DNA of 64,000 nucleotides from Sphingomonas soli NBRC 100801 (GCF_001591025.1 NZ_BCTZ01000003.1:278422-342421); one strand, 5' to 3'; positions 39,125 to 46,270 are shown, counted from the stretch's first letter. Notes: generated from the sequence alone by a model not told the origin. Translations and numbers: made by a program.

Positions 39125-39463
39125 ATGATCCGGCTCTTTATCGCTATAGCTTTTGCGGCTGGATCCTGCTCGGCGCCCGCAGACCAAAGTGGCCCAAGCG
39201 ATGCCGCAATATGGACAGTCGCTCAAACCGACATAAAGGCAAAGTTGCGCGACCCCGGGTCGGCCGAATTCTCCGAATTACATACCATTCGCCGCGACGG
39301 GAAAGCTCTAGGCACCTGCGGGAAGGTAAACAGCAAAAACGGGTTTGGCGGGATGAGTGGCCCAACCCGTTTCATCGCAGGCGGCGACATTTCGGCGGTC
39401 GAAGGCGACGGCACGATGGATCAAAAGAATTTCAATGAGGCGTGGTCGATGATGTGCCTCTAA
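39125..39463 (+). CDS. Small exported moron protein
   Basis: 112 residues. The N terminus MIRLFIAIAFAAGSCSAP is a signal with a weak lipobox (Cys15). KLRDPGSAEFSELHT and GTCGKVNSKNGFGGMSG match a family of small periplasmic proteins that I recall with D-P-x-S-A-x-F and C-G-x-V-N-x-K-N motifs; its function is not known. It lies on the opposite strand to the late genes, as morons often do. Confidence 0.7.
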   Translation: MIRLFIAIAFAAGSCSAPADQSGPSDAAIWTVAQTDIKAKLRDPGSAEFSELHTIRRDGKALGTCGKVNSKNGFGGMSGPTRFIAGGDISAVEGDGTMDQKNFNEAWSMMCL

Positions 39464-39506
39464 CAGCCGAGGGCGGCCATTGCTGACCGCCCTCCCGTGC
39501 GTTGAC

Positions 39507-39607
39507 CCGCCTTGCCGCGACTCGCCGCGCCGCACCTGGCCCCGCCATGCCTAGCCTGCCATGCCCCGCCACACCCGGACACGCCATACCTCGCCTCGCC
39601 TGCCTCG
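39507..39607. repeat. Degenerate pentamer repeat tract
   Basis: About 20 imperfect 5-bp units (minus strand: GGCGA, GGCAT, GGCAG, GGCGT and similar) run in near phase for 100 bp. No ORF uses it. It sits just downstream of the two-gene unit at 39620-40677. Confidence 0.75.
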
Positions 39608-39619
39608 TTTCGGACCCTT

Positions 39620-40084
39620 TCAGGCGGTCCGAGCCTCACCAATCAGCGAGAATATCTTCGCAAATTCGGTGAGCTCTGCGTACTTTTTATGGAACGCCTC
39701 CAGTTCCGACCATGCCTGCGCTACGACTTGAGCGCGAAGCTCTTCATCCGATAGCGCGTGCTGGACGCTCGTATATGACCGATCCTCGTCGCGCATCACA
39801 GAGACGAAGGCTCGGATCGGTGCGGAGCCTTCCCCCTTCTCGATCACCACATCCACGGCGCGGATCAGATCGCCGGCTTGGTCGAGGCGATAGGCTGCCG
39901 CTGCCTTGCGGTCATCCCATTCGAACGCCGGGTGGAGCGGGTTGAGCTTATCGCGCGCGGCCTCCACCACCGTCGCGTTGTCGAGCCTGCCGTTGTGGAA
40001 AACGCGGAGTCGCTCAAGTTCCTCGCCCACGACCTGCGCCTCGATTTTGGGAGCGTGGCTACCCTGTTTCCATTTATAGATCAT
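39620..40084 (-). CDS. Conserved phage protein
   Basis: 154 residues from an ATG overlapping the upstream stop (ATGA). MIYKWKQGSHAPKIEAQVVG begins it; AYRLDQAGDLIRAVDVVIEK and RAFVSVMRDEDRSYTS form the central part and a C-terminal helix ends it. I recall this pair of genes in many temperate phages near pentamer repeats. Function is unknown. Confidence 0.75.
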   Translation of the reverse strand: MIYKWKQGSHAPKIEAQVVGEELERLRVFHNGRLDNATVVEAARDKLNPLHPAFEWDDRKAAAAYRLDQAGDLIRAVDVVIEKGEGSAPIRAFVSVMRDEDRSYTSVQHALSDEELRAQVVAQAWSELEAFHKKYAELTEFAKIFSLIGEARTA

Positions 40085-40677
40085 GCCGCCAGATCCTCGC
40101 TGGTGCCGACATGGAAGCGGCCATACTGTCCGTTCTTCTCCGGCCTCCATTCGCCAATCCCGATGCCGAAGCCGGCGGTGTTGAGCAGGTTCGCGATCTG
40201 CTCCGCGCTGATCACGGCGGCGTTGAACTTCACCGCAACCGGAATGCGCCACTGCTTGAACTCTGGCCGGTAACGGATATCCGCGGTGCCCAGCCCAATC
40301 CTGACCATGTCCTCGCGTGGATTGGGTTCGCCGATCACCTCAAGCATCTCGCAGTCGATATGGAACGCGCCGCGCGCCATCGTCATCTTGGCATCCACGA
40401 ACCGGCACGCGCCGACCATCGCGGCCTTTACGCCGATCGCTGGGAAACCATAGGCGCCGGTCGGGGTCCGATAGAAGCAAGCTTCATAATCGGCCTCGGG
40501 ATCCTTGGCTTCGCGCGCCTTGGTTGCCTTCTTCATCTGCTTATCGAGCATCTGGCGCTTGGCCTTTTCGCTCCACGCATGGACGATCAGCGGGCTGTCA
40601 CCGACGAGCATGAACTGCACGGTCTGGATGTTGAGGGCGGGCAGCTCGATGGTCGAGCTCTTTGCTGCGGCGGCCAT
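40081..40677 (-). CDS. Conserved phage protein, partner of the downstream gene
   Basis: 198 residues. LVGDSPLIVHAWSEKAKRQM, YGFPAIGVKAAMVGACRFVD, MARGAFHIDCEML, GTADIRYRPEFKQWRIPV and GIGEWRPEKNGQYGRFHVG are highly conserved-looking stretches of a widespread phage family. Function is unknown. It forms a unit with the genes at 39620 and 40677. Confidence 0.78.
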   Translation of the reverse strand: MAAAAKSSTIELPALNIQTVQFMLVGDSPLIVHAWSEKAKRQMLDKQMKKATKAREAKDPEADYEACFYRTPTGAYGFPAIGVKAAMVGACRFVDAKMTMARGAFHIDCEMLEVIGEPNPREDMVRIGLGTADIRYRPEFKQWRIPVAVKFNAAVISAEQIANLLNTAGFGIGIGEWRPEKNGQYGRFHVGTSEDLAA

Positions 40678-40826
40678 CAGATCCGCCCTCCCTTGAGATA
40701 GGTGGGCAGGTCGCGCAGGTGCTTTGCCTGGGCGAAGCTGGCGACGTTACCACCGATAGGCGCGGCGTGCGGATTGTGAGCGATGGTGACGCACGCGGTT
40801 TGCGTGCTAAGGGTCAGTACAGCCAT
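40677..40826 (-). CDS. Small protein leading the three-gene unit
   Basis: 49 residues from the ATG at 40826, with GGGAG eight bases upstream; MAVLTLSTQTACVTIAHNPH begins it. Its stop region abuts the next gene's start. The longer upstream frame crosses the promoter and is not used. Function is unknown. Confidence 0.6.
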   Translation of the reverse strand: MAVLTLSTQTACVTIAHNPHAAPIGGNVASFAQAKHLRDLPTYLKGGRI

Positions 40827-40895
40827 GATCGATCTCCCGAGATCGGTTTCGGTTAGGGCCGGGGAGAGGTTGCCGCCTCTCTCTGGCCTGTCCGT

Positions 40896-40937
40896 TATGT
40901 ACGTACAGTTGACCATGGTGTCAATGGGGTGTACGTC
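40896..40937. promoter_or_regulatory. Divergent promoters with GTACGT operators
   Basis: On the minus strand TTGACA (40924-40919), a 17-bp spacer and TACATA (40901-40896) form a near-consensus promoter for the three-gene unit. On the plus strand TTGACC (40909-40914), 17 bp and TACGTC (40932-40937) drive the RHH gene, whose ATG would be at or next to the transcript start (leaderless). GTACGTAC (40899-40906) and GTACGT (40931-40936) are likely binding sites for the RHH protein. Confidence 0.75.
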
Positions 40938-40943
40938 ATTTTT

Positions 40944-41093
40944 ATGGACGACACTGGTTCAACGCGTTTTGAAATGCGCGCTCCGAATTCTTGGCTGGCA
41001 AAGGTCGATGACTGGCGCGCGCAACAGCGTCCCGTTCCTCCACGCGCAGAAGCTATCCGCCGCCTAGTGGAGCGCGGACTCGACTCCCAATAG
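40944..41093 (+). CDS. Ribbon-helix-helix DNA-binding protein
   Basis: 49 residues. TRFEMRAPNSWLAKVDDWRA followed by PRAEAIRRLVERGLDSQ is the beta-strand, helix, helix pattern of Arc/CopG-type regulators. No Shine-Dalgarno sequence is seen, fitting a leaderless transcript. It probably represses itself and the divergent three-gene unit through the GTACGT sites. Confidence 0.75.
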   Translation: MDDTGSTRFEMRAPNSWLAKVDDWRAQQRPVPPRAEAIRRLVERGLDSQ

Positions 41094-41140
41094 CTTGTGC
41101 TCCAGCTTGGCCGCTTAGGTCAGCAGGGGGAGTATATCGC

Positions 41141-41380
41141 ATGGGCTCAGCAACGACGGGACGAACGGAAGTCGCTCGGGTGTTCGGGCTAGCGCACAAG
41201 CAATTATATCCTGCGGCGCGAGTTGATCTCGAATATCGAACGATAGACGAAGAGGGGCGCACCGACGGGCCTCTGCACACGCTGAAGGTTGTTGTGAGCA
41301 GCGACGAAGCTCGACAGATCGCAAAGGCGTTTCTGGATGCGGCAGCATCTCTTGAGGGCGCTGGCGGGACAAAACAATAA
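41141..41380 (+). CDS. Small hypothetical protein
   Basis: 79 residues, with GGGGGAG nine bases upstream of the ATG. VDLEYRTIDEEGRTDGPLHT and LKVVVSSDEARQIAKAFLDA give a small alpha/beta fold. It follows the RHH gene on the same strand. Function is unknown. Confidence 0.6.
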   Translation: MGSATTGRTEVARVFGLAHKQLYPAARVDLEYRTIDEEGRTDGPLHTLKVVVSSDEARQIAKAFLDAAASLEGAGGTKQ

Positions 41381-41396
41381 CTCCTTTGCCGTTTTC

Positions 41397-41594
41397 CTAA
41401 TGCGCCCGCGCCGCGCTGAACCGCTTCAACCGCTCCATATCGGGCTCGGCATCGCCGCCTTCCCCGCTCGATTCGACGCAGGCGAAATACTCGCCCAGCG
41501 ACACCGCACCCCAGTCCAACCCGAGCTGCCCGCAATTTGCCAGGATCAATCCTCGGGGGAAGGGCTCAGGTCGCTTTCCGGGTCCGAGACGGCT
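41397..41594 (-). CDS. Second tail assembly chaperone part, by -1 frameshift or separate start
   Basis: The -1 frame after the A9 run is open for 65 codons to a TAG at 41399-41397. Its C-terminal part (LANCGQLGLDWGAVSLGEYF, ACVESSGEGGDAEPDMERLK) resembles the small second chaperone of siphoviruses and the g10.1-type gene of gene transfer agents. It could be made as a fusion by slippage on A9, like lambda GT. Alternatively it could start at a TTG (41549) overlapping the first gene's stop. Both readings are open. Confidence 0.65.
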   Translation of the reverse strand, partial: SRLGPGKRPEPFPRGLILANCGQLGLDWGAVSLGEYFACVESSGEGGDAEPDMERLKRFSAARAH

Positions 41595-42019
41595 TTTTTT
41601 TTAACCTCGACGCCGACGATAGCCGCGTTCAGGACGGCCCAGGCGATATATTGGCCCTCGACAATAGGCCGGTGCGGAAAGAGGTAATCGTCGCAGAGCT
41701 GGCTGGCTTTTGCCGGGCCGACCTTGATCTCCTCGCCGCTGCCCAGAAGCCCGTTGTCACCGCCGATGAGCGCCAGACGGATCGTTTCGCGGATATCGCT
41801 GGGCCGCGCGGCACCGCCACCGAGGTAGACCGGCGCTTCATCATTGAGCCCGAGGCCAGCCCCAAGCTCTTCGTGGATCGCGTAAATCGATTTCGGGAAC
41901 AGTTTGCCGTCGCGATCGGTGACGCCGCAGTTCCGCTCAAGCTCAATGATCTGCTTGAGGTTCAGGGCGAGCGAATATTTGCCGTCGCCGAACTGGACCG
42001 GCTTGAGGCGCGTCTCCAT
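41546..42019 (-). CDS. Tail assembly chaperone (GTA TAC family)
   Basis: 157 residues. RLKPVQFGDGKYSLALNLKQ and SIYAIHEELGAGLGLNDEAP followed by RETIRLALIGG are typical of the GTA-type tail chaperone. The gene lies between the tail tube and tape measure genes, as expected. Near its 3' end is an A9 run within GTT AAA AAA AAA GCC. Confidence 0.85.
   Translation of the reverse strand: METRLKPVQFGDGKYSLALNLKQIIELERNCGVTDRDGKLFPKSIYAIHEELGAGLGLNDEAPVYLGGGAARPSDIRETIRLALIGGDNGLLGSGEEIKVGPAKASQLCDDYLFPHRPIVEGQYIAWAVLNAAIVGVEVKKKAVSDPESDLSPSPED
41594..41602 (-). promoter_or_regulatory. A9 slippery run in the tail chaperone gene
   Basis: Nine A residues in the minus-strand message, in frame as AAA AAA AAA. 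A one-base backward slip enters the open frame that ends at 41397. This fits the conserved frameshift of tail chaperone genes, though no downstream pseudoknot was tested. Confidence 0.7.
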
Positions 42020-42531
42020 TACGCGGCGACCGTGCGGCCCACGATGATGATGTCATACGTGACGCTGGTGCCCGAGCCGCTGTTGCCAATGGTCAGGATA
42101 TCACCGGTTGAGCTGGTGACCGCCCAGCCCGACTGCGATACGAACGCCTGCCACTCACCCGGCTTGACCGCAACACCGTCACCAGCTGCCAGGAAGGGGC
42201 CGACAAAGCCGGTATCGGCCACGCGGGTGATGTTGACGTTGTTGGTGTTGCCTTCCGCCGCGCTGACGAAGATCGCCACGACTTCTGCGGCGGTGATGGT
42301 CGCTCCGAAAGCGTCGGACAGCACGCCTGCAAGATCGAGACTGTCGCTTGACGACGACGCGATCGTGCGCGTGTCGGCGAACAGGATGTTGGCCTGATTC
42401 GTCGCCGCCGTGCCCGATGCGAGCGTGAGCAGCTTGTCGATGCTGACATTGAGCTTGGGCGTGCCAAGGTCGCCCGCTCCGGTCTGGGTAAGGTTGATGC
42501 GAACACCGATATCGCCACGAACGCCTGCCAT
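42019..42531 (-). CDS. Phage structural protein of unknown role
   Basis: 170 residues, beta-rich: NVSIDKLLTLASGTAATNQA, LAAGDGVAVKPGEWQAFVSQ and TYDIIIVGRTVAA at the C terminus. It lies between tail tube and chaperone genes, so it is probably a tail part. Its stop shares one base with the next ATG. Confidence 0.65.
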   Translation of the reverse strand: MAGVRGDIGVRINLTQTGAGDLGTPKLNVSIDKLLTLASGTAATNQANILFADTRTIASSSSDSLDLAGVLSDAFGATITAAEVVAIFVSAAEGNTNNVNITRVADTGFVGPFLAAGDGVAVKPGEWQAFVSQSGWAVTSSTGDILTIGNSGSGTSVTYDIIIVGRTVAA

Positions 42532-42543
42532 TTCCGTTACCCC

Positions 42544-42987
42544 TTATGCCGCCACGTAGGTGAGATCGCCCTCACCCTCGAGCGTGATTTCCATGCCGGT
42601 ATCGCCTTCGCGATCGATCGAATAATTGCGCGCCGTCATCACCGCCTGCCCCGACCAGGTGCCGATTTCCTCGCCGGCATCGGTGCCGTCATCGCGGTAG
42701 CCGACAATCTCGTAATTCTTGTGCCTGCCCACAGCGGCCTTGAGCGTGGCGATCTGGTCGGCGCTCGAAAGGCCGGAGCCGGTCACATCCCAAGCGGTGC
42801 CGAGGACACGCGAGCGGCGCCCGGCCGGCTTGTTCGGCTTGGTGCAATCGCGAACCCGGCGGGTGCTGGTCTCGGCGGTTTCGTTGATGCTGACACTGGT
42901 GATGTCGCAGATGACGGTGAAGACTTCGGGGTCTGCAGCGTTGCCCATCTTGATCTGGGCGAAATCGATCTCGACGGGAACGGACAT
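42544..42987 (-). CDS. Major tail tube protein
   Basis: 147 residues. The pattern FTVICDITSVSINETAETST, CTKPNKPAGRRSRVLGTAWD and a C-terminal EITLEGEGDLTYV matches the major tail protein of TP901-1/GTA-like siphoviruses. Position before the chaperones agrees. It follows element copy 4 by 55 bp. Confidence 0.85.
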   Translation of the reverse strand: MSVPVEIDFAQIKMGNAADPEVFTVICDITSVSINETAETSTRRVRDCTKPNKPAGRRSRVLGTAWDVTGSGLSSADQIATLKAAVGRHKNYEIVGYRDDGTDAGEEIGTWSGQAVMTARNYSIDREGDTGMEITLEGEGDLTYVAA

Positions 42988-43028
42988 TCTACGGGTCTCC
43001 GCTAATTTAGCGGCGACCCTAGTTGCGG

Positions 43029-43292
43029 TCAGTCGTGCGCTTTACCGCCGTCAGCGGGGACTACGTGGAGGCGTGCGCGGCGTTCGTCTATTCGCCTGCC
43101 AGAGCGCTCGGCTTCCCATTCGGATTGCGATGGTGCCAAGCCCTCAACGAACGACGCGCGAGCCATGTGCGCCGCGGTAGCCTCGTTGCGGGCATCCAGA
43201 TCGGCGGCAATTGCGTCAATATCATCGGCATCAAGGTCGCCCTTGCGGACAAGCTGGCGCACCAGGGCGCGGATCATGGCTTCTGCCGACAC
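43029..43292 (-). CDS. Small helical hypothetical protein
   Basis: 87 residues (MSAEAMIRALVRQLVRKGDL). The last codons (ADGGK) are encoded by the 13-bp element at 43042. Function is unknown. Confidence 0.65.
   Translation of the reverse strand: MSAEAMIRALVRQLVRKGDLDADDIDAIAADLDARNEATAAHMARASFVEGLAPSQSEWEAERSGRRIDERRARLHVVPADGGKAHD
43042..43054 (-). promoter_or_regulatory. 13-bp late-gene boundary element, copy 4
   Basis: CTGACGGCGGTAA in the last codons of 43029-43292, 55 nt upstream of the tail tube start. The T-A pair at positions 34-35 is present (in AACTAGGG). Confidence 0.75.
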
Positions 43293-43316
43293 CGCAGCAT
43301 CATGCCACAGGTCGGG

Positions 43317-43745
43317 CTATCCCGCCATAACCCGCGCGCGGAATTCGATGTTCGCCTCCATCGCATCCGCCTCGCCATCGACCATGCGGCGGATGTCGTT
43401 GATCAAGACGAACTTTGCCGTGCCGCCGGGGACGGGGAGGCGGGCGCGATAGAGGCTGTCCATTATGGCAGCGGCACAGCGGCTCATATGATCCTCGGCC
43501 TCTTCGACTATAGTTGTTCCGATCTTGCGAGCGTCGGCGCGGATGTAGATCGGCAAGCGGATGTCACGGCGCTTACGATGCCCCGTGAGTGGGCCCGAGA
43601 TCGCGGTACCAGGCTTCGCAAACGGCTTAGTCGGGCTCGCCGGAGCCTTCCGATAAAGTTGCGCTGCAGGGATCACCGCCGTCACCGCCGGGTCCGCTTT
43701 CAGGTGCGTCAATGCCGCCTTTCTTAGCTCGAGCACGAGATCCAC
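43317..43745 (-). CDS. Tail terminator/completion protein (DUF3168 type)
   Basis: 142 residues. LRKAALTHLKADPAVTAVIP and LPIYIRADARKIGTTIVEEA are typical of DUF3168 tail terminators, which cap the tail tube and join it to the head. It overlaps the next upstream gene by 119 bp in another frame. Confidence 0.8.
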   Translation of the reverse strand: MDLVLELRKAALTHLKADPAVTAVIPAAQLYRKAPASPTKPFAKPGTAISGPLTGHRKRRDIRLPIYIRADARKIGTTIVEEAEDHMSRCAAAIMDSLYRARLPVPGGTAKFVLINDIRRMVDGEADAMEANIEFRARVMAG

Positions 43746-43890
43746 GGGCTTTCTCCTTCAATGCGCCGGCAGCGCGCGCGGCCAACTCGACTTCGGGGGT
43801 GACGGTGTACGAGTTGCCGCCGCGGTATGTGACCGACGTGAGCGCATCGATCGGGTGTGAATAGTCGCGGGCGAAGGTGACGCGGGCCAT
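43627..43890 (-). CDS. Small hypothetical protein overlapping the tail terminator gene
   Basis: 87 residues. MARVTFARDYSHPIDALTSV and YRGGNSYTVTPEVELAARAA look genuine; the C-terminal third is a low-complexity tail inside the overlap with DUF3168. Function is unknown. Confidence 0.6.
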   Translation of the reverse strand: MARVTFARDYSHPIDALTSVTYRGGNSYTVTPEVELAARAAGALKEKARGSRARAKKGGIDAPESGPGGDGGDPCSATLSEGSGEPD

Positions 43891-43893
43891 GGG

Positions 43894-44310
43894 CTATCCT
43901 TTGCTGCGGGATTGGCGGACGGCTTGGTTCATGGCGCGCTCGACCAACTTGACGATGCCGGGCCTTTCCGCGTCACGCGCGGGGCGGATGTGGGGACGCG
44001 CAGCCGTGTTGCCCCAGTCAAATTCGATCATGGCATGATCTGAATTGCTCGACACCTCGACCAGCAATGGCGCCTTCTGCACCGTCTCGATTCCGTTCGC
44101 CAGATCGCCCATGTCGTTGTTCGGAGCCTCCCCAGGCAAGGAGGCGACGTGGCCCTTGCCCGATACTGCGCCGGTAGTGATCAAGATTTGCGCAGTGGTC
44201 TGAATACGCTCACCGCCCTCAAAAAGCGCGGCACCGACAAACCGCGTCGGGCCGGCGCCGGACAGCTTCTTGAGCCGCGCGATATGCGCTTTGTGGCCTC
44301 TCAGCGGCAT
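43894..44310 (-). CDS. HK97 gp10-like head-tail joining protein
   Basis: 138 residues. MPLRGHKAHIARLKKLSG begins it and a pattern like GAVSGKGHVASLPGEAPNND, then a C-terminal ERPGIVKLVERAMNQAV helix, matches HK97-gp10-type proteins. It lies between connector and tail terminator genes. Element copy 5 is 54 bp upstream. Confidence 0.8.
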   Translation of the reverse strand: MPLRGHKAHIARLKKLSGAGPTRFVGAALFEGGERIQTTAQILITTGAVSGKGHVASLPGEAPNNDMGDLANGIETVQKAPLLVEVSSNSDHAMIEFDWGNTAARPHIRPARDAERPGIVKLVERAMNQAVRQSRSKG

Positions 44311-44363
44311 GGCGGGGCACTCCTGTCCATGCCGGCGGGTATCTGTTGCGGTGCCGGGGAGGA

Positions 44364-44376
44364 TTACCGCCGTCAG
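44364..44376 (-). promoter_or_regulatory. 13-bp late-gene boundary element, copy 5
   Basis: CTGACGGCGGTAA 54 nt upstream of the gp10-like start. Its TGA is the stop codon of the RHH gene 44373-44606. Position 35 is A, but the T-A pair is shifted two bases. Confidence 0.75.
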
Positions 44377-44606
44377 GGTTCGCTGCGGTCCGTCTTTCGC
44401 CGCTCAATCTCACGTTCAACCGCCTTGCGGAGAAATTCAGACTGCGGCTCTTTCTGGACTAGCACGCCCTTGATTCGCGCGAGCGTGCCGGTCGGAAACC
44501 GCGCCGTCACCTTCTCTTGGGGATCATTGATGCGATTCCTGCCCACGCGCGCCGGGCTATCTGCCACCAACAATAGAGTCGAGTCCGTGAAATTAGGTGC
44601 CACCAT
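44373..44606 (-). CDS. Ribbon-helix-helix regulator next to the structured RNA
   Basis: 77 residues. EKVTARFPTGTLARIKGVLV then QSEFLRKAVEREIERRK is a strand-helix-helix pattern of CopG/Arc-type proteins; no toxin gene is adjacent. Its start codon lies within the second of three TGCCACCA direct repeats, so it is likely autoregulated. The same repeats cover the plus-strand promoter of the non-coding region, which it may repress. Confidence 0.7.
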   Translation of the reverse strand: MVAPNFTDSTLLLVADSPARVGRNRINDPQEKVTARFPTGTLARIKGVLVQKEPQSEFLRKAVEREIERRKTDRSEP

Positions 44607-44637
44607 CTATTGACATATAGATGCCACCAACTATTCT
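44562..44637. promoter_or_regulatory. TGCCACCA direct repeats with a plus-strand promoter
   Basis: TGCCACCAACAAT (44562), TGCCACCATCTAT (44598) and TGCCACCAACTAT (44622) are spaced 36 and 24 bp. TTGACA (44610-44615), 16 bp and TATTCT (44632-44637) form a promoter pointing at the non-coding region, flanked and overlapped by repeats 2 and 3. Confidence 0.75.
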
Positions 44638-44642
44638 GGCAA

Positions 44643-45430
44643 CATCGTTCGAGAGAACCCCTGACCTTAACCGGGAGGCGATCATGATCGGCGGGGCCAA
44701 CCACCCCTGGCAGCCGGGAAAGACCGGCAACGAATTTCGAGATAGCTCGCTGTGGGAGGCGGGAGGGTCGGATTAGATACCCGATCCTGGGATAAGGCGG
44801 TCGATCACGGCGCGGTGCGAAAACCCCAACTGATCCCAGAGCGAAAGCTCGGTGTTGATCCGACCAAAGTTGCCGGTGGAGGCCAGCGGAGTGCCGTTGA
44901 AGCCGGAAAGCTGAGGAAGTGGAGCCGAGCGAGTAGGGGCCCAACGCGCTGCGGTGTCGCGGAAAGCCCGGCTTTAGACCGTAGGACAACGGGAGGTGCG
45001 GCCGGTCACGGGCGTTCCTTGAGTTCGGCGAAAGCCTGGGCCTCCCGACCAGTTTCTGAGGCAGCGGTGCGGGGCCACCCTCACCAGTCGTGGTACCCGA
45101 TAGCGCGTCGGGCATGGGGCTAATCGACGAACACAGGTGGCAAGTTTGGCGGAGTTCTCACAACCGCCGCTGAATTTGCCCCACGGGCATCCGAAACCCG
45201 TTCCTCCGGGGCCGAAAGGCAAGAGGCGCATGGGCTCCGCGACATGGGCTTGTTGTGCAGCAGGTAGCCGGTAATCGCTGCACTCCGAATGCTCCGGTCG
45301 GGAATGTCCCCCGCTAGAGGGATCGGGAGCCGCCGTTAAGGCTAGGGTGTGGTCGCAGGCGGTGCGTGTCCGTATGCGAAGCCCATGACCGGGGAAGCGA
45401 TAGGTTGTCCCGGCGCGATGTGGCCACACC
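44643..45430 (+). ncRNA. Candidate large structured phage RNA, about 790 nt
   Basis: No frame on either strand gives a protein-like product here; the open frames are Arg/Pro-rich and low quality. The plus strand has many hairpins: GAGCGAAAGCTC (44839), GGCGAAAGCC (45027), GCCGAAAGGC (45211), CCGG/CCGG (44714/44724), CCCGA/TCGGG (45096/45108), ACGGG/CCCGT (45183/45197). Several have GNRA (GAAA) loops. TGGCAACATCG near the 5' end and CGATGTGGCCA near the 3' end can pair at 10 of 11 positions, closing the structure; GGTGTGG/CCACACC (45346/45424) is an alternative. A promoter lies just upstream. It resembles large phage RNAs such as GOLLD or ROOL in size and context, but no class can be assigned by eye. 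Ends are approximate. Confidence 0.6.
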
Positions 45431-45434
45431 TGCT

Positions 45435-45818
45435 CTACCCCGCCAACCGCCCCCGCCCCCGCCCGTCGAATGCGAACCCTAGCGTGTCGAGGGACTGCCC
45501 CGCGATCGTGTAGCTGCCGGTATGGGGTCCGGCGAGCACCTCAAGCGCTGCGTCGGTGTCCACTACCTTGCCCAGCCCAGGCGCCAGGATGATCAGGCGC
45601 ACGTCCTTGTCAGTGTAACCCGCCTCCGCGCGCATAGCCTCGGTGACGCTGTCGATCTGGACCATGCACTCGAACTCAACCGGGGTTCCCGGATCGATGA
45701 TGCTGCCCCCGTCGTCGTAGACGGCCTCGCCCTGCCAGATCAGCTTGCCCGCATGATATGGCCCGCCGAAACGCGCGGACACGGCCCCAGCGATAGCGGC
45801 ATAGCGTTGGGCCAGCAT
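45435..45818 (-). CDS. Head completion/stopper protein
   Basis: 127 residues from the ATG at 45818 sharing one base with the preceding stop. LAQRYAAIAGAVSARFGGPY and the beta-rich remainder (EFECMVQIDSVTEAMRAEAG) fit small neck proteins. Position between head-tail adaptor and gp10-like genes supports this. Confidence 0.7.
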   Translation of the reverse strand: MLAQRYAAIAGAVSARFGGPYHAGKLIWQGEAVYDDGGSIIDPGTPVEFECMVQIDSVTEAMRAEAGYTDKDVRLIILAPGLGKVVDTDAALEVLAGPHTGSYTIAGQSLDTLGFAFDGRGRGRLAG

Positions 45819-46201
45819 CAGATACACCCAACTAGGCGCACGGTGCCGACATTGCGCCGCAGATAGATCTTGAACCGCTGGCCATACTTCGATGCGGCGT
45901 AGCCGCCATCGAGACCAGCATTTGCCGCGCGTTCGGAAAAGGCGATATCCATCGACGCCGAGCGGAATCGCGTGACGCCGGCCAGATCGCCCGCGTCGCC
46001 CCCGCTCGCCGGCAGTTCGCCGTTGACCACGATGTTGTGTGCCGTCAGCTCAAGGATGGCGTCCGCGTAATCGACTTCATCCCAACTGGTGGTCACCGGG
46101 GCATGCTTGCCGAGCCAGTAATTCACGCGCGCATCCGGCACCGCGGCGAGGGCAGGGAAGCGGTCGCGGAATTCGGATAGGGTGGGGGAGGTGTGGGGCA
46201 T
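45818..46201 (-). CDS. Head-tail adaptor (DUF4054 type)
   Basis: 127 residues from the ATG at 46201, with GAGGA upstream. SEFRDRFPALAAVPDARVNY, AILELTAHNIVVNG and KYGQRFKIYLRRNVGTVRL match DUF4054 connector proteins. Confidence 0.8.
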   Translation of the reverse strand: MPHTSPTLSEFRDRFPALAAVPDARVNYWLGKHAPVTTSWDEVDYADAILELTAHNIVVNGELPASGGDAGDLAGVTRFRSASMDIAFSERAANAGLDGGYAASKYGQRFKIYLRRNVGTVRLVGCI

Positions 46202-46270
46202 CTGATCCTCAAAAAATGGGCCGCCGCGTGCGAGACGAGGCGGCCCAATGCTCTTCACGGGGAGGAACGG

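Noticed and set aside
44373..44606. Antitoxin of a toxin-antitoxin pair
   Set aside because: The RHH pattern fits, but no toxin-like gene is adjacent; the neighbour is the non-coding region.
44770..44782. Match to a universal 16S rRNA segment (GGATTAGATACCC)
   Set aside because: Only 13 bases match and the flanks do not resemble rRNA; it fits a local hairpin and is probably chance.
44752..45123. 123-codon plus-strand ORF in the non-coding region
   Set aside because: Composition is Arg/Gly-rich with no fold-like pattern; hairpins run through it. The minus-strand frames of 151 and 202 codons here fail for the same reason.
44643..45430. Group I/II intron or RNase P RNA
   Set aside because: I could not find a domain V, a group I core, or the conserved RNase P segments; the region lies between genes rather than inside one.
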